From Brachynemurus nebulosus (Eukaryota > Arthropoda > Insecta > Neuroptera > Myrmeleontidae): DNA of 64,000 nucleotides. The notes under the pieces are model-generated. The model saw nothing but the letters and a program-made list of their open reading frames with translations, searched no databases and was not told the origin of the DNA. Shown here one piece after another: positions 12,980-26,000 of this stretch. Position numbers and translations under genes: made by a program. Where the stretch lies: the NCBI GenBank assembly GCA_035578155.1, contig JAPWDM010000006.1:12478305-12542304 (forward strand). Direction: 5' to 3'. Every line of letters starts with the position of its first letter. The first letter of the stretch is position 1.

Positions 12980-14868
12980 ATGAATTTACAAAAATCGCCG
13001 ATTAATCGTAGTGTTTCTTGTTATTTTTGCAACGAATTATTTTCCGAACCGCTCCTACCGGTAAGATTAATCAAAAACAAATAATATTTATTCATATCAA
13101 AAATTTCTAAAATCATTCTCCAAAAGGCTCATTTGGATCAATGCAGTCAAGTATTGGAACCATGTCCATATAAATGTGGCGTGTATGTTCCAAGACGTAC
13201 ACGAAGAAAACATGCCGAAGAGTGTGCCTCAAAACGACGACATCATCGACTTAGTAGCGGAAATACGCTTGATTATCTGCGCGCAAACACATCCTCAACG
13301 TTACCGTCCCAAAAATCACGAAATTATTCGTCTGATTTTGAACCACAATCGCCAACAGTAACACAATCAGATGGCCAACACAAAACTTATCAAAATACAC
13401 TGGTGAGTGCAAATTCTAATAAAATTAGATTAAGATAGTTCAGTAATAAAATCAACAAGTAAATTTCTGGATTTCAGAGTGAAGTTTTACGTTTGCAGAA
13501 ATTATACACTGAAGTTCTAGACCGATACAAAGAAATATCTCAAACAATAAATTCACTCAAAGTATCCCAGAACAATCTAAACCAAGCGAATGAAACACAT
13601 AAACATCAAAATCGATTAGAATTCGAAAAAATTTATATGAAATGCGAACGAAATACAAAGTGGATAGCCCAAATTGACAAAAATGTCGAAAAATTATTGA
13701 AAACCCTCAATGAAAATACTGCTAAACAAACAAATTTATATCGAATTTTACACGATTATGAAGAAAAATTAACCGAATTTGAAAATATGAATTCCGAAAT
13801 AGAATCATTGAGCAGAACCTTTTACCAAGACCGTAAATTTCACGAAGTAAATTTTGCATCGCTCAAGGAAGATTTTTTGGGATTCAAAGAGTATTTAGCC
13901 AAAGAAAATGTTATGATCAGTGGTGTTTGGAATGAACAGTTGGATGAGCTCCGGAAATTTAAGAATTATTTAAAGGATATTGATCAAGAATTGAAGGATT
14001 TAAGTTTAAAACAATATACAGATCGATTTGAAATGAAATCAAACATTCAATTTGTGCAAGAAAATAATGAAAAAATTCTCAGAATTGAACAAGAAATGAA
14101 CAGTTTGAAAAATTCATGTTTTCAACTTAAACAAAATCTTGACGATTTAATCGATTCTGCGCAAAAAAGTAATTCCTCGTTTATTGCAAGTACAAATGGT
14201 AAATTTTAAGATGGATGTTTTGATCTATCGATTTCAGAACGTAACTTTTTGATTATTATTTTAGGTCATTTAATTTGGCGAATATCAGACTATAGTAAGA
14301 AATTAAAAGATGCAAAAGAATATAGTTCTGCGATTCAAAGTCCAGTTTTTCTGAGTAATCCTTTTGGATATAAATTACGGGTAAGAATAATTTCGTTACA
14401 AATCCGTTCAGTTATGAAAATCTTCACCAATACTCTCACTTTCAGATGGAAGCCTATTTAAATGGTAAAGGTAAATGGAAAGACAGACATCTAATTATGA
14501 CTATACAAGTCTTAAAAGGAGAATATGATCCAATTTTGGAATGGCCTTGTAGTTTACCCACAACCGTCATTTTAAAGGACCAAAGTGAAAATAAAAAGGA
14601 GGTAAATTTCAAAAATTAAATATGGTGGATGCATCTTCTATACCTACCATTTGTTTTTGTTTGTTTTCTTTTTTTTTGTTTTTTTTTTCAGGCAACCGAC
14701 TTAGTGAAATATTTATCAGCGAGGAAAAAAATGGACAATAGAGATGAAATTTTGGAAAATTCATGCCAACATATTTTTATCCCGCATAAAATAATAAATG
14801 ACACTCGATATCTGAAAGACGATAGTCTATTTTTTGAAATTAAGGTCAATGAACAAAAAGTTATTTAA
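12980..14868 (+). CDS. TRAF-like protein: zinc finger, coiled coil, MATH domain (no RING)
   Basis: Six exons: 12980-13060, 13127-13402, 13478-14198, 14265-14380, 14446-14601 and 14692-14868. They join in frame to a 508-residue protein. Residues about 14-65 carry paired Cys/His knuckles of the TRAF-type zinc finger (CYFCNELF, then HLDQC, CPYKCG and HAEEC). Residues 120-359 are a long Lys/Glu/Leu-rich coiled coil. The MATH/TRAF-C domain begins at GHLIWRISDYS (about 360) and runs to the C-terminus. TRAF proteins trimerise through coiled coil and MATH and link receptors to signalling kinases and ubiquitin ligation. This one begins directly at the zinc finger with no RING, so it is probably an adaptor rather than an E3 ligase. 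The start is the first ATG in frame with the zinc-finger cysteines. An AATAAA-type signal follows the stop. It converges on the NUB1 gene. Confidence 0.85.
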
Positions 14869-15341
14869 AAAATAAAAATATTTTATTTATTTTTAACAAT
14901 TTTTTTTTTTTTTTAATTCAAATATATAACCCAATACAAAATATTAGGACATTTTATTATAATTATTGTTAATTGTTGAACAACTCTAGGCAGTTTTCAG
15001 TTATTATATAATTTTTTGAGGAATCTTAATGGAAGATTTAGTGTTAACAGGTTTTCAATCAAAAAAACACACAAATTCACTTTTGATGGCATATAAAATT
15101 TTACAAAATTTTAGTCGCCATTTAAAATAGCACGTTCATGGACACAGACGCTATCTAGTGTCAATAATTTCTGTCAGCTTTGTGACAGTACGCCGTACAG
15201 CACTAGTGGTGATTTCATTTAATATATTCACAGTATGCGCATAACAGCTTGCGTCCATCAACGTATCAAAATATTAATTTTTTTTTTGAAAATAACATCA
15301 ACATAACCCTAAAACTATAACAAACAAAAATAATATAACAA

Positions 15342-17329
15342 TTAGATGTCATCTAATAATTTCTTATATTGCTTTAAAAACTCTTCTTCTTGTACTAAAG
15401 TTAAGTCTAGATGATCATCATCGACCATTGAAAGGCCCTCTTTGAGTCGATCGATCGCTTGCATCTCCTTTTCCTTCGCCGTTTTCTTCTTACTTTTTTT
15501 CTCACCTTCATCATCGGAGGAACTTGCGCCTTCAACTACGCCACCAGTGACAGCCAGTTCTTCAATCGCCTTCTCCACGTTTCCATAATGTTTTTTGAGC
15601 GCGGCTTTTACCATTCGAGGATCATATCCTATCGCGGCCACCTGTTCAACAACATCATCTGAGATGTGCGGCCTACTTGTCGACGCAAACGCCGCTTCCA
15701 GCAGTTCCGGGTTTTCTTGTATTATCTGTACACTCTGTGATATAATATTGTTGGACTGTTGAAGGGCGATGCGAGCCATCTCCTTGGAAAAGCCCATATT
15801 GACCAACATGTCCAGTAACTGGGGATTCACAAACTGTTTTCCATCAGCACACTTGCCCAAAAGTTTACTTTCACGTTCTAGTGCTTCCCTTTTGAACGCT
15901 TCCCGACGTCGTTTTGTCCGTTCCTCGCGGTTTCTGGTGATGTATTCGGAGGCGGCGTTGACGTCGCCGTGAGTGGCGCGTAAACCTATACGAGCCTCCG
16001 CCGCCGAAAAACCAAGCTCCATCAAAGTGCACAATGCAACCTCATCGACTTTTAACGATTCCAGTTCACGTTCCGCGCGTTCCATTAGTCGCCGCGCTTC
16101 ATCAAATCGATTTTTATGGAACATAACAATGGCTTGCAGTAAATGAAGTCTCATAAAGAGACACGCTTCGTTCCCTGATGAGCCTTTTAAGGCCACAACT
16201 CGTTCCAAATTCGGGCCGTAACTACGGTGAAAATTTTCTTCACACTTCCTAAGACGCTCCTCGGCGTCTGGTATTTGATTTGCACTTCGCAGACAAAGGT
16301 AACACCAGGCTATATCAAGATTTAGTAACGCGTAATTGTCCACCGATGATAATATTTGAGAATTGCATCGACTAAACTCGTTGTCGGCTTCCAGTAACAT
16401 TACTAACGCTAACGAATAATCTTCACTTTTCAAAGCAGCCCGGCCTTTCTCATGAAAAGTCATTGCTGTGATTAACGCCTTCTTTTCCTCCGGTGGAAGA
16501 CTGAGAGTGTTTCCAGATTGATCTTCAAGCTTTTTAAACATCATTTAAAATTAAAACACTGTATATTTTTATTAAATGGTATTAAAGACAATGACTACCT
16601 GAAGGTAAGTATCGTCATCTTTGGCATCGGTTAGCAGTTTTAGATCTTCTCGTGTGGATTCTAATAATCGCTGTTGACTTTCTGCCTTCGCCACACTATC
16701 GTGATCCGTCAGAATTACAGCCATTAACTGTGAACCGTTTTTCACATTTTGATTTTCAAGTGAAGTATCGTCCTTTAGAACTTTGCCTTGGCATATTAAC
16801 TTTATCCTAAAAATACATTCATTTTTTTTTTAAATGAAAGATAAAAATTACGCAATTGTTGAAATACCTGGACGCAGATGAAGAAATCTCTTTTGCTACG
16901 GCATTTTTCAATTCCAAACCACGAGCATTTAATCGTATTGGAATGGATGATTGTACAGTTTTGCCAGCTTGTACTGGTATTCGTATTTTTAGCGTAGCTA
17001 CGCCAGTTTCCTTAAAACGATTACGTTCTTGTAATTTTTCCAGAGCATGATTTTGTAATTCTCGTATCGCAGCTGAACAATGTTCTAAATTTATGTTTAA
17101 TGCGTTCGAATAATGTTCGGCGAGTTTCTAAAATACACAGTCGAAAAATGACTCATCGATTTTGAGTGTAACAATGACCAAACATTTCTTAGAATTAACC
17201 ACGTACCTGTATTTCTTCTTCAGAAGGCCCGATATTTTCAATATAATATGGTATTGTCCACAATTTAATGTTGTCTTGATTTAATTTTTCACGAACACGT
17301 TGAAGTACTTGTTCAATTTTTAAATTCAT
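15342..17329 (-). CDS. NUB1: NEDD8 ultimate buster 1 (NUB1) orthologue
   Basis: Four exons on the minus strand: 17207-17329, 16868-17127, 16599-16806 and 15342-16529. They give 592 residues, close to human NUB1 (about 600). A ubiquitin-like fold occupies about 95-170. Next comes the family signature LPPEEKKALITAMTFHEKGRA, then an alpha-helical region with VDNYALLNLDIAWCY. Three UBA domains follow at about 359-397 (LMELGFSAAEARIGL), 433-470 (LVNMGFSKEMARIAL) and 486-524 (VAAIGYDPRMVKAAL). NUB1 binds NEDD8 and FAT10 and delivers them and their conjugates to the proteasome. The last exon is placed at an AAG acceptor just before LEDQSGN; an internal ATG-ATG a few codons upstream could serve as a shorter start. 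It lies head-to-head with HEMK1. Confidence 0.93.
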
Positions 17330-17673
17330 CGTAATTTTTTTGAAATTTTTCAATAATTTTCTATTTGTAGTAGTTAATTCAAAATGTTCAAAATAAAAAC
17401 ATTTTTCAATCGTAATTTAAGTTTTATTATGTTGGCAGTAGTTTGACAGCTTACGTCAAAACAATCGCGATGACAGTTGAAGTCATGTAGTGAACACTTC
17501 CAGGATCACGTGTGTGTTAAATTTTTAAAAATTATTTAAATTTTATCAGAAAACTTAACTTTAATTTGTACATTCAATAAAAAGCAATAAAAATTTTAAT
17601 TCAATTGTAAATTTAAGTACAAATATAGCAACAATTTCTAATAGTCAAATCATTTAATTTTTCAGAAATTACA
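17330..17673. promoter_or_regulatory. shared upstream region of NUB1 (-) and HEMK1 (+)
   Basis: Only 344 bp separate the two divergent start codons. A likely 5' untranslated acceptor (tttttcag at 17658-17665) precedes the HEMK1 ATG by a few bases, so transcription may start further upstream within this gap. Bidirectional promoter use is inferred from spacing; no specific factor sites were identified. Confidence 0.45.
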
Positions 17674-19886
17674 ATGTTTACATATAAAAATGTTTTTAAA
17701 TTTTATTCAACAATCAAGTCAAAATTCGATTTAAAAAATATCCAATTTAGTACACTCAATAATCAATTTACAGTAAAACATATTTATAATAAATGGTTAG
17801 AAAAATTTTATCTGTTAAAAATTGATGAAGCCAAAGAGTCAATTGAAAATATAATTGCTCACACGCTCAATTCAAATAAGGTGTCCTATATAAAAATTTT
17901 TCTTGATAAATTCATTATTTCATTTGAAATTATTTTTGTAGCCATTCCTTACATATAAACAACTAGAATTAACTTTAACCGAAAATCAAATCAATAAAAT
18001 TAATGAACTTTGTGATAAAAGGCTGAAAAGGTAAGTATTTTAATTTCAACTTACACAATATGTTTTTTTAATGGCATATGTTTACCAAATATAATTTTTT
18101 ATGCAAAATTAAATTAGTTTTATTTTATTCTATGATGTATCATTTTAAAATATCCGCTAAAATGAAATCAACTACCGCAAGTGTCATCTGTTGTTCTTTA
18201 TTGATAATAATGCATTTCATAGATGCAGATGCAAACATATAGAAACCTATATGTACATACGTTCGATTCTTCGTTATTTTTGTTTTCAAAAAAGTTCGCC
18301 ATTTACTCTTTCAAATTAAAGGATAATAATTGTAGCAATTAAACTTGTTTTTCTAGAATGCCAATACAATATATCATAGGTGAATGGCAATTTCGAGATT
18401 TGACGTTAAAATTGAAACCCCCAATATTTATTCCACGACCGGAAACGGAAGGATTAGTTGATATTGTTCTCAATCATTGTGAACAATTAAACACTACCGA
18501 TGCAAATATAAACATTTTGGAACTTTGTTGTGGATCAGGGGCTATCAGTTTATCATTGTTACAAGAAAATCCGAAGGTAATATTCGATTTTTTTATTTTA
18601 TGCATGCGTAAAATGTTTTGTTTGTCATGTGAAAAGTACTTTTCAGTTTATTTTTATTGAAGAATGTTCGTTATCAAAATATTGTGTTGCTTGAGGGCAT
18701 GAAATTCTATAAAAGAAAAAAAAACAGTTTTTCAATATATACATGTTATGTATCATCTTCTAAAAACATTATTTGGCAATAAAAGTATTAAAATAAATAA
18801 ATAAGTGGCTGTTCAAATGCTAATTTTGTTTATTGAGATGGATGATGTTATTTTCTTCTCTGTATTTTTCTTCATTGTTTTTTTTTTTTTTATTACATTT
18901 TTCTTTTTTTCTTTTTTTTTTTTTAATATTTTATTAAGTTTACGACATGACGCCATCAAATGTCAAATTAAAAATGAGGAGAAATGAGGCGGGGGGGGGT
19001 GAAGTCCGGAACATTTAAAACAACCTAAAACAGTAAACCCTCCCTAAAAATTCATAGTAGATCAGAAACTGCATTTACCAATTTCTCTGTTTAAATGCTC
19101 CTTATAGATTTCATCTGTCGCGATTGATGGTAATTTAGACGCGTGCAAATTGACAGAACTTAACGCACAATATAATAAAATTAATCCAGATCGTTTACGA
19201 ATTATGCATTACGCTATTTCCAAAGAAAATTTGCTAAATTGTTTGAACGAGAAATTCCATATTATCGTAAGCAATCCACCGTATGTTCCCACAGAAGAGG
19301 TGGCCAATTTGCAACCAGAAATTTTACTGTAAGTCAACAACTAATACAAATTTAAGCCGTATTTGTTTGAAGATCTTAGAGACGTATTTAATTTTTTTTT
19401 TTTGATGAGTGATTGAAAATTCAAAATTCAATTTATTTTTTAATGAATGTGTTTTTTTGAGAAAGCTATAAAATTAAAATAAATGACTTTTTTATAAAAA
19501 CAATTTAAATTATACAAATTTATTACGTAACGTAATTTTCTTGCGTAATTTTTTGTTATTACGAAACACTTGAGTTAATTTGCAATTTATTTGTAGGTAT
19601 ATTATTGTTATAATATAATAAGAGGTAGTTAATTGTCTATTTCAGTTACGAAGATTTAAAAGCAATTGACGGCGGCTTGAACGGATTAGAAGTAATAATA
19701 ATAATACTTCAAGTGTCCTCAACAAAACTACTTACAAACGGTAATCTATTTCTGGAAACGGATCCCCGACATCCCGCTCAAATAGAACAATTTTTGAAAG
19801 CGAACACTTCACTCGGATTAGAAATGGTCAATGTTTATAAAGATTTTTATAATAAAAATCGATTTGTTAAAATTATAAGGCGTTAA
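17674..19886 (+). CDS. HEMK1: HemK-type protein N5-glutamine methyltransferase (mitochondrial)
   Basis: Five exons: 17674-17880, 17942-18030, 18357-18576, 19108-19328 and 19646-19886. They give 325 residues, the usual size for HEMK1. It contains the N-terminal helical domain, the QYIIGEW and IPRPETE family motifs (about 104-130), SAM-binding motif I (ELCCGSG, 154-160) and the catalytic NPPY at 228-231 that holds the glutamine amide. The DGGLNGLE segment is also typical. Such enzymes methylate the GGQ glutamine of class-1 release factors; the basic, acid-poor N-terminus (MFTYKNVFKFYSTIK) suggests mitochondrial import, hence a role on the mitochondrial release factor. The exon-1 donor is AAG|GTGTCC, weaker than the others. 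The third intron holds T-rich runs near 18.88-18.93 kb. Confidence 0.9.
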
Positions 19887-22800
19887 AAATTAAAAAAAAT
19901 ATTTTCTTTTTTTTAAAGTGTACTTTTCTTTTTTAGCAACCCATAAAATTAGCAGTTCCTTTTGATCCTTTCCTTTACATATAAAAATTTATATTCAGGA
20001 TGAACTTTCTTAATTATAGTTTTAATGGGAAATTGTAAAAAGAACACTCAAACAGTAAAAATTAATTTTTCAGTGACGAAATTATTCCACAATTGTGATT
20101 TCAATTTCTACATATAATGAATAATATTAAATGAATTTTACAGCAACGTATAAAAGAGCGATGTCATAGAGGACGGGGGTGGGGCCTTTAAAATGGATCA
20201 GAATAAAGAATGGACCCTCTCAGTATAATAAAATTTTAGGTTAAAAATCGGTTAAGTAACGTTTAATACTACATCCGTCATCTTCAAAATTCATTTTTGA
20301 TAGCACAAAAACATTATTATGCTTATTTTTATCACGCTTAATAGGTTTTGTAAATATATATTTTTTTTAACTTGCCAGCATAGCCAAAGTTGTATTTAGT
20401 CCAAAAACCAACATTTTTAGCGTATTTATGATTCGAGATCACTAGAATGTTTTACACTATTTTTAAAAAGTTGTGTGGGTCGTGTGGATCTCAAAAATCG
20501 CATATAATCGCCAATGTTAAACTCACCTCACGGATTCCCGTGTGAGATTTCAATATTTTGTTGATAAAAATGAAAAATAGAACTCTAAGGGCAGTTCTAA
20601 AATTCACAATAGTTGATAATGGTGGAAGCGCTAGGAAAAATTAATTGGGAGTGGAAGCTGGAAGAATAAAAATATGTTTTCATGGAAAGCTGGAAATTTG
20701 ATTAAATTGAAATTTAATTCACACTATATGTATGTAGTTACTTGTGAAACTTTAATTACAGCTGTGGCTATATACAATTCATGCTCGTAGCGGTCGGTTG
20801 ATAGAAAAAGTATATTTCCAGTTGAGTGAAACACGTACGTCGTCCATATCTCTTTACAATGTTCAGTTTATGCACAGAGTATAATTTTTCACTTTGTTCA
20901 ATATACATTTTATTAATAATAACTTTACAATTCTTTGTGCCCTCAAACAATTTTTTTAAATAAAATGTAAATTTTTTACGTTTTAAAATTCTTTATTCGC
21001 GAACTTTTTTTATTTTAGATAAATTTTCTATGAAGTTGTGTAATCATGAAGAAGTAGATTGTATACCTACATATATATTTTAATTATGTATTTTATAATT
21101 TTTAATAATTAATTCGCTTTATAAAAAATTCACATTTTTAAATTTTTACTGTAATAATTAAAATTATTTAGAAAAAAGTATTTTATTCAGGGCAAAAATC
21201 ATACTAAAAACTTAATCCAAACGGTGTCGTGTCCGGACAGCGCGTGTTTTGACGGCGCGTATTCACAGAGCGAACATAATTATGGTGCAATAAAAATAAA
21301 CTGACCAGAATACAGTGCCGTGCCAAAAATGATATTGTCATTCTGTAATTTTTAATTTGTTAATAAAATTTAAATTTTGAATGAAAATTCTAGTTTGTTA
21401 TTTTACTAACTGAATAAGTAATTATTTACTTATATTTAATAGCTTTATACTGACCACGTAAACCTAAGTTGTATTTTAACGTCTAATTTTCAATATTAGC
21501 TCGTACAGCCAGAGGAAGAGTGATTTTAAGGATTAGCCTATATAACATTTATAAATTCAGAGATTATTGCCTGAATTTGAAATATGAAATAAATTGGTCT
21601 GCATCGATTTCAGTTAAAAAATATATACTTTCTCGGAAACATTTACAGGAAAAAATTATTTTTAAAGTTACCATTAACTTAATGCTATTTTCACCGGAAG
21701 TGTCCAAATTTGACGAAAAACTGAAAAATTCGTAATGTTTCACCAAAGAAATATACATAATTGAAAAACTGATTTTTAGTTACTATGTACGATCTGATTA
21801 TTTTAAGCTTAAAAAATAAAATAATAAGGTAATTATTTTTAATTTGACAAATGTAGTTTGTGCTGAAAATATATGTTTACTACTCACCAACATAATTTAT
21901 ATACCTATTTTGTAAATATGTAATTTACAAAATAAGTAAATTTATTTACCTATTATTTATTAACAGAACAATTTATTTCATATTTCAAATTTAGGCAATA
22001 TTCTCTGAATTTATAAAATGTTATATAGATAAATATTTAAAATCACTGTTCCTCTGGCTGTACGAGCTAATATTGAAAATTAGACGTTAAAATACAACTA
22101 AGGTTTACATGGTCAGTATAAAGCTATTAAATATAAGTAAATTATTACTTACTCAGTTAGTAAATTAACAAACTAGAATTTTCATTCAAAATTTAAATTT
22201 TGTTAACAAATTGAAAATTACAGAATGACAATATCATTTTTGACACGGCACTGTATAATACCTGATTCCATACAGTACCATATAGTACCTGGTCAGTTTA
22301 TTTTATTGTGTATAGTTTTATGACTCTTATGCGCTCTTAAAACACCGTATTTACTTGCGCTCTGTCGACACGCGCTCTCAAAACACGTAATCATTCAAAC
22401 AATACTCTTTTAATGTTATTTAGTAGTGGACGTTGTTCAGATTTAATAATTTTTTTTTCTTTATTCTATTACTTACCTTTTTCCACCCTTTGATTCTACT
22501 CTAGTCCACTCTTTGAAGTCAATTTTGTAAGTTTCAAGTTTAAAAAAAATCGAAAAATTTACCACAACTACATATCATATTTTTATTTATAAATTTTCTG
22601 AGTTACATTAAACAAACAAATAGCTCTAAACACTGATTTTACAAGTTACTCATAAATGAAATAAAACCATTTTCTTTTTCAATTTTATTTTTAAATTTAT
22701 TTCAAATAATAATTTTTCTTTATTTTATAAGTGCCATTATTACAATACATTTTGTCTTATTAAAATAGTTTACAACAATCTTCACAATTTAATAATTCAT

Positions 22801-23059
22801 TAACGACTAAAAAAGAACAAATTAAAAAGTACAACGTTATTCAAAAAAAATTAGAGACAGAATAAACTAGAAGGTGAACAAATCAATTTGAATAACGTCG
22901 TAGTTCCAGCCTCATTATCGTAAAACTGTAAAAATATCACATAATTTTTTTTCTTTTTTCTTTTTATTCGTTTTAAGAAAAATAATCAGTTGTTTTGTTT
23001 TTGTTTTTTTTTTTTTTTTTTTTTTGAAAATAGAAAAATTTTAATTATTTTCTAAAGTA
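19887..23059. other. intergenic region with a large foldback element
   Basis: No coding sequence recognised. The main structure is the foldback at about 21283-22296. The rest is AT-rich sequence with short ORFs that do not match splice signals. Confidence 0.6.
21313..22253. mobile_element. foldback / long-TIR element, 941 bp
   Basis: Left arm 21313-about 21600 and right arm about 21965-22253 are inverted copies over nearly 290 bp, with scattered mismatches. The ends CAGTGCCGTG(C/T)CAAAAATGA are flanked by TA (21311-21312 and 22254-22255), as for Tc1/mariner-type insertion. The unique centre is about 365 bp and encodes nothing recognisable. Outside the TA, aaataaactgaccag (21295-21308) and its complement (22279-22294) form a second flanking inverted repeat, so the element may have landed in an older palindromic unit. 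Confidence 0.75.
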
Positions 23060-26000
23060 TTAATTGGATCTGTTGACGTCATCAGTGAACTCCGTGTTTT
23101 CTTCAACATCCTCTTCCGATTCGCGACCAAGACGTGGCGTGTAATCAATATCCCGTGGGGTTGGTAAATGAAAATCTGAATATTTCACGGGTGTTAAAAT
23201 TATTTAGCGAAAAAATATTTAAAAAGAATATTTTACCTCTTAGGGAAATAATGGCCCATGGTCCTTCAGTGGCGTAATCCATTCCACGTTTTTGAACACG
23301 ACCCAATCGTGGACCCCACCATAAACCTAATTGTAAGACAAAATTAATTAATTCACACATTTGTATTTACCCCCTGGAAAAGAGGCATACCATTCATGGC
23401 CCCATTGTCTAATTCAACATGTTGAGGCCGATTGTCCCCGCGACCCACACGTGGAAATGCCATCAGATTTTGACGTTTCATTTCGTGGAACATTTCTAGA
23501 AGGTATAAATGATAAACGTGAAACCCAATACTCAAGCATCAAAATAGAACACTTGTGTACGCAAAAACTTTATAATTGAGGTATAAAAAGTTGATTTTAA
23601 TTTTTTACTTATATCATATTTCAAAAATTAAACATATATCCCAACTTTCTGTTACAATAATTTACGACACCGGGAATATATTAAAGCGAGTGACGTCGGA
23701 ATCATCTCGAATATATCTCTTATACTTTGCTAGGAACAGTCGAAAACATTCAAATTTTTATCCCCGTTGTATAATCTATTTGATTGACAGTTAAACAGAA
23801 GACTAACTTGTAAGAAAATTTCGTCAAAATATTTTCACCTATAATTGTAGAACCCTCATACTCTACGAATAGGGTAGAGAACACCCATTTATTGATAAAA
23901 ATTGTTCCAAATTTCATTAATGAAATTAAAACCAACTTTGATAACAACCAGAATACAATATTGAATGACAACTTTAGTGTGTTATCGCTAAAGAATTGAA
24001 ATAGCACTAATCCAATACTATATGGAACAAAGTACATATCATTTTTATTGGAAAATAAACTGACTAAATGCACTGGAAAAACTGAAATTATTTGTGTTTG
24101 AATAGATAGACAAAAATTGTGACAAAATGTATGCTAAATTTAAAAAATATACATATATATCTCGCATTTATATCAATTGTGTAACTACCTACATACATAT
24201 TTAGTACATAGAGAAATAGTCATACAATAATTTTTTTTAAAAATGATATGTGTACAGAATGATCCACAAATAACAGACTTTAACGAATGATAATATCGAA
24301 TCTTCTTAACAATCTCAACAAAAGTTACCTGTAAATTTATATTGGAATACTAACAGTATCGAAAGTGGGAGCTTTTTGAAGTGATAATGTGTGAAAAATT
24401 AAGCCTTATAAAAAAAAAATTGAGTTTCCTATTTTCCTTTTTACTGTTTCTGACAAATTGTAAGCTTACTTGAGGTGTCAGCCAAATGCTACCCCCCACA
24501 ACTTATGCATTTTTATTTTTAATATGTTATGTCACTTGCATAAAAATACAAGTTCTAATGTTTTTTAAACATTTTTATCAAATTATAAAACGGTGATTTT
24601 TCAACATAATTATATTTAAAGTAACGTTTTCGCTCACAATACTCAATGCTGTCACCTCTGGAAGTATTTATATCTGTTTACGGATCATCCTATATTTCGT
24701 ACATTTTTAATTAATCCATACAAATGAAAGCAAGTGAAAAAGTGAATATTTATTTAAATACACATGCATTTAAAATATGTATCATACATTTATGTCAATA
24801 AAAACAATACAATGGGACTATGTGAACTGAAGGGGACTGGAATAGCCACGGAGTGATGGGTGGGGTTGATATACTTCAAATGAATCTAACAAAACCACAA
24901 AGGAACAATGGGAATAAAATTTTTGTTATACAGCTTATATATAAAGCTTTACATAATATATGGCCACAAGTTATTCAAATTACTAAAATAAATAATATTG
25001 TTACAGTAAAACCTGTTAGTGGTGTGAATTGGTTTATCAAAAATAAATTAATCAAAACACAAATATGTGCTACAAAGAAGGCGATTTTCATGTATTTGGT
25101 GGTGTTAACATCATTTTTATTTGGCATTAGTTCGACATTTCAATTCATTACGCTTAATAAATTTTATAAATTAACTTAAAGATGCACAAAGTCTATAAGA
25201 ATGATATTCCAAAAAATTATAGGGAGGAAAAATTTTTACAGCTTTCTTTCCGAGGCACCTTCAAGTAATCCAAAATGTTTGAAAAGGTCGTTCCGCCACT
25301 TAAGTCGCTTAGAAAGAACGCCAAAGTGAAAGTTTTAGGCTCAGATAAAATACTCTACGGTCATAGATTTGAAGAGTTGGGGTTAAAAAGTTAGCAAGAC
25401 GATATTTTCAATTGTTCATAATATAGTAAAAAACAGACACGTATTGAAATTTTACGTGTCTTTTTATTGACTTCCAGTTTTAACTTGCTTCTAGAAAAAA
25501 GTTAATGTAGATTATGAAAAAAAAAAAATTATTCTTCTAAGTGCTGTTTAGAGATTATTACCCCCTACCCATTGTCTACCTCATCGAAAAGAACGCGTCC
25601 CCACATTGCATACTATATGACTTATGATGTCATTCTGTATCTTAAATCAAAATTAGTGAACTCCAAAATACTTTGGTTACTTTATTAATAAAATAGAGAA
25701 AAGATTTCTTAAAAAAAAGTCTCTTCCTGCACATCTGGATCGTATGAACGTTTAAGTTTGCAAAAATATTTTAAGATAGAATTTCGTACATAATCCGCGT
25801 ATATTATCTCTTTGTCTCTAACTTAAAAACCACTAATCCGATTTTGATACGGTTTTCTCTCATGTACGTATAAACGAATTACGTATGTCTACTAATCAAG
25901 TCTTGCTTTCTTCAAATAATTTTTTGTAAATTATTTTTTGTAAACATTCTGTACAAAAGGCTGTGAATATGTTTAAAAAAATTTGAATTTACTACGTGAA

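Noticed and set aside
15459..15972. Plus-strand frames opposite NUB1
   Set aside because: Antisense shadows of the NUB1 last exon; the minus frame has clear UBA domains.
18805..18987. Phe-rich frame in a HEMK1 intron
   Set aside because: Caused by poly-T runs; not coding.
21520..21758. Overlapping frames on both strands inside the foldback
   Set aside because: They lie partly in an inverted-repeat arm and show no transposase motif.
23361..23794. Plus-strand frames over the capa exons
   Set aside because: Antisense to the peptide-encoding exons; no independent support.
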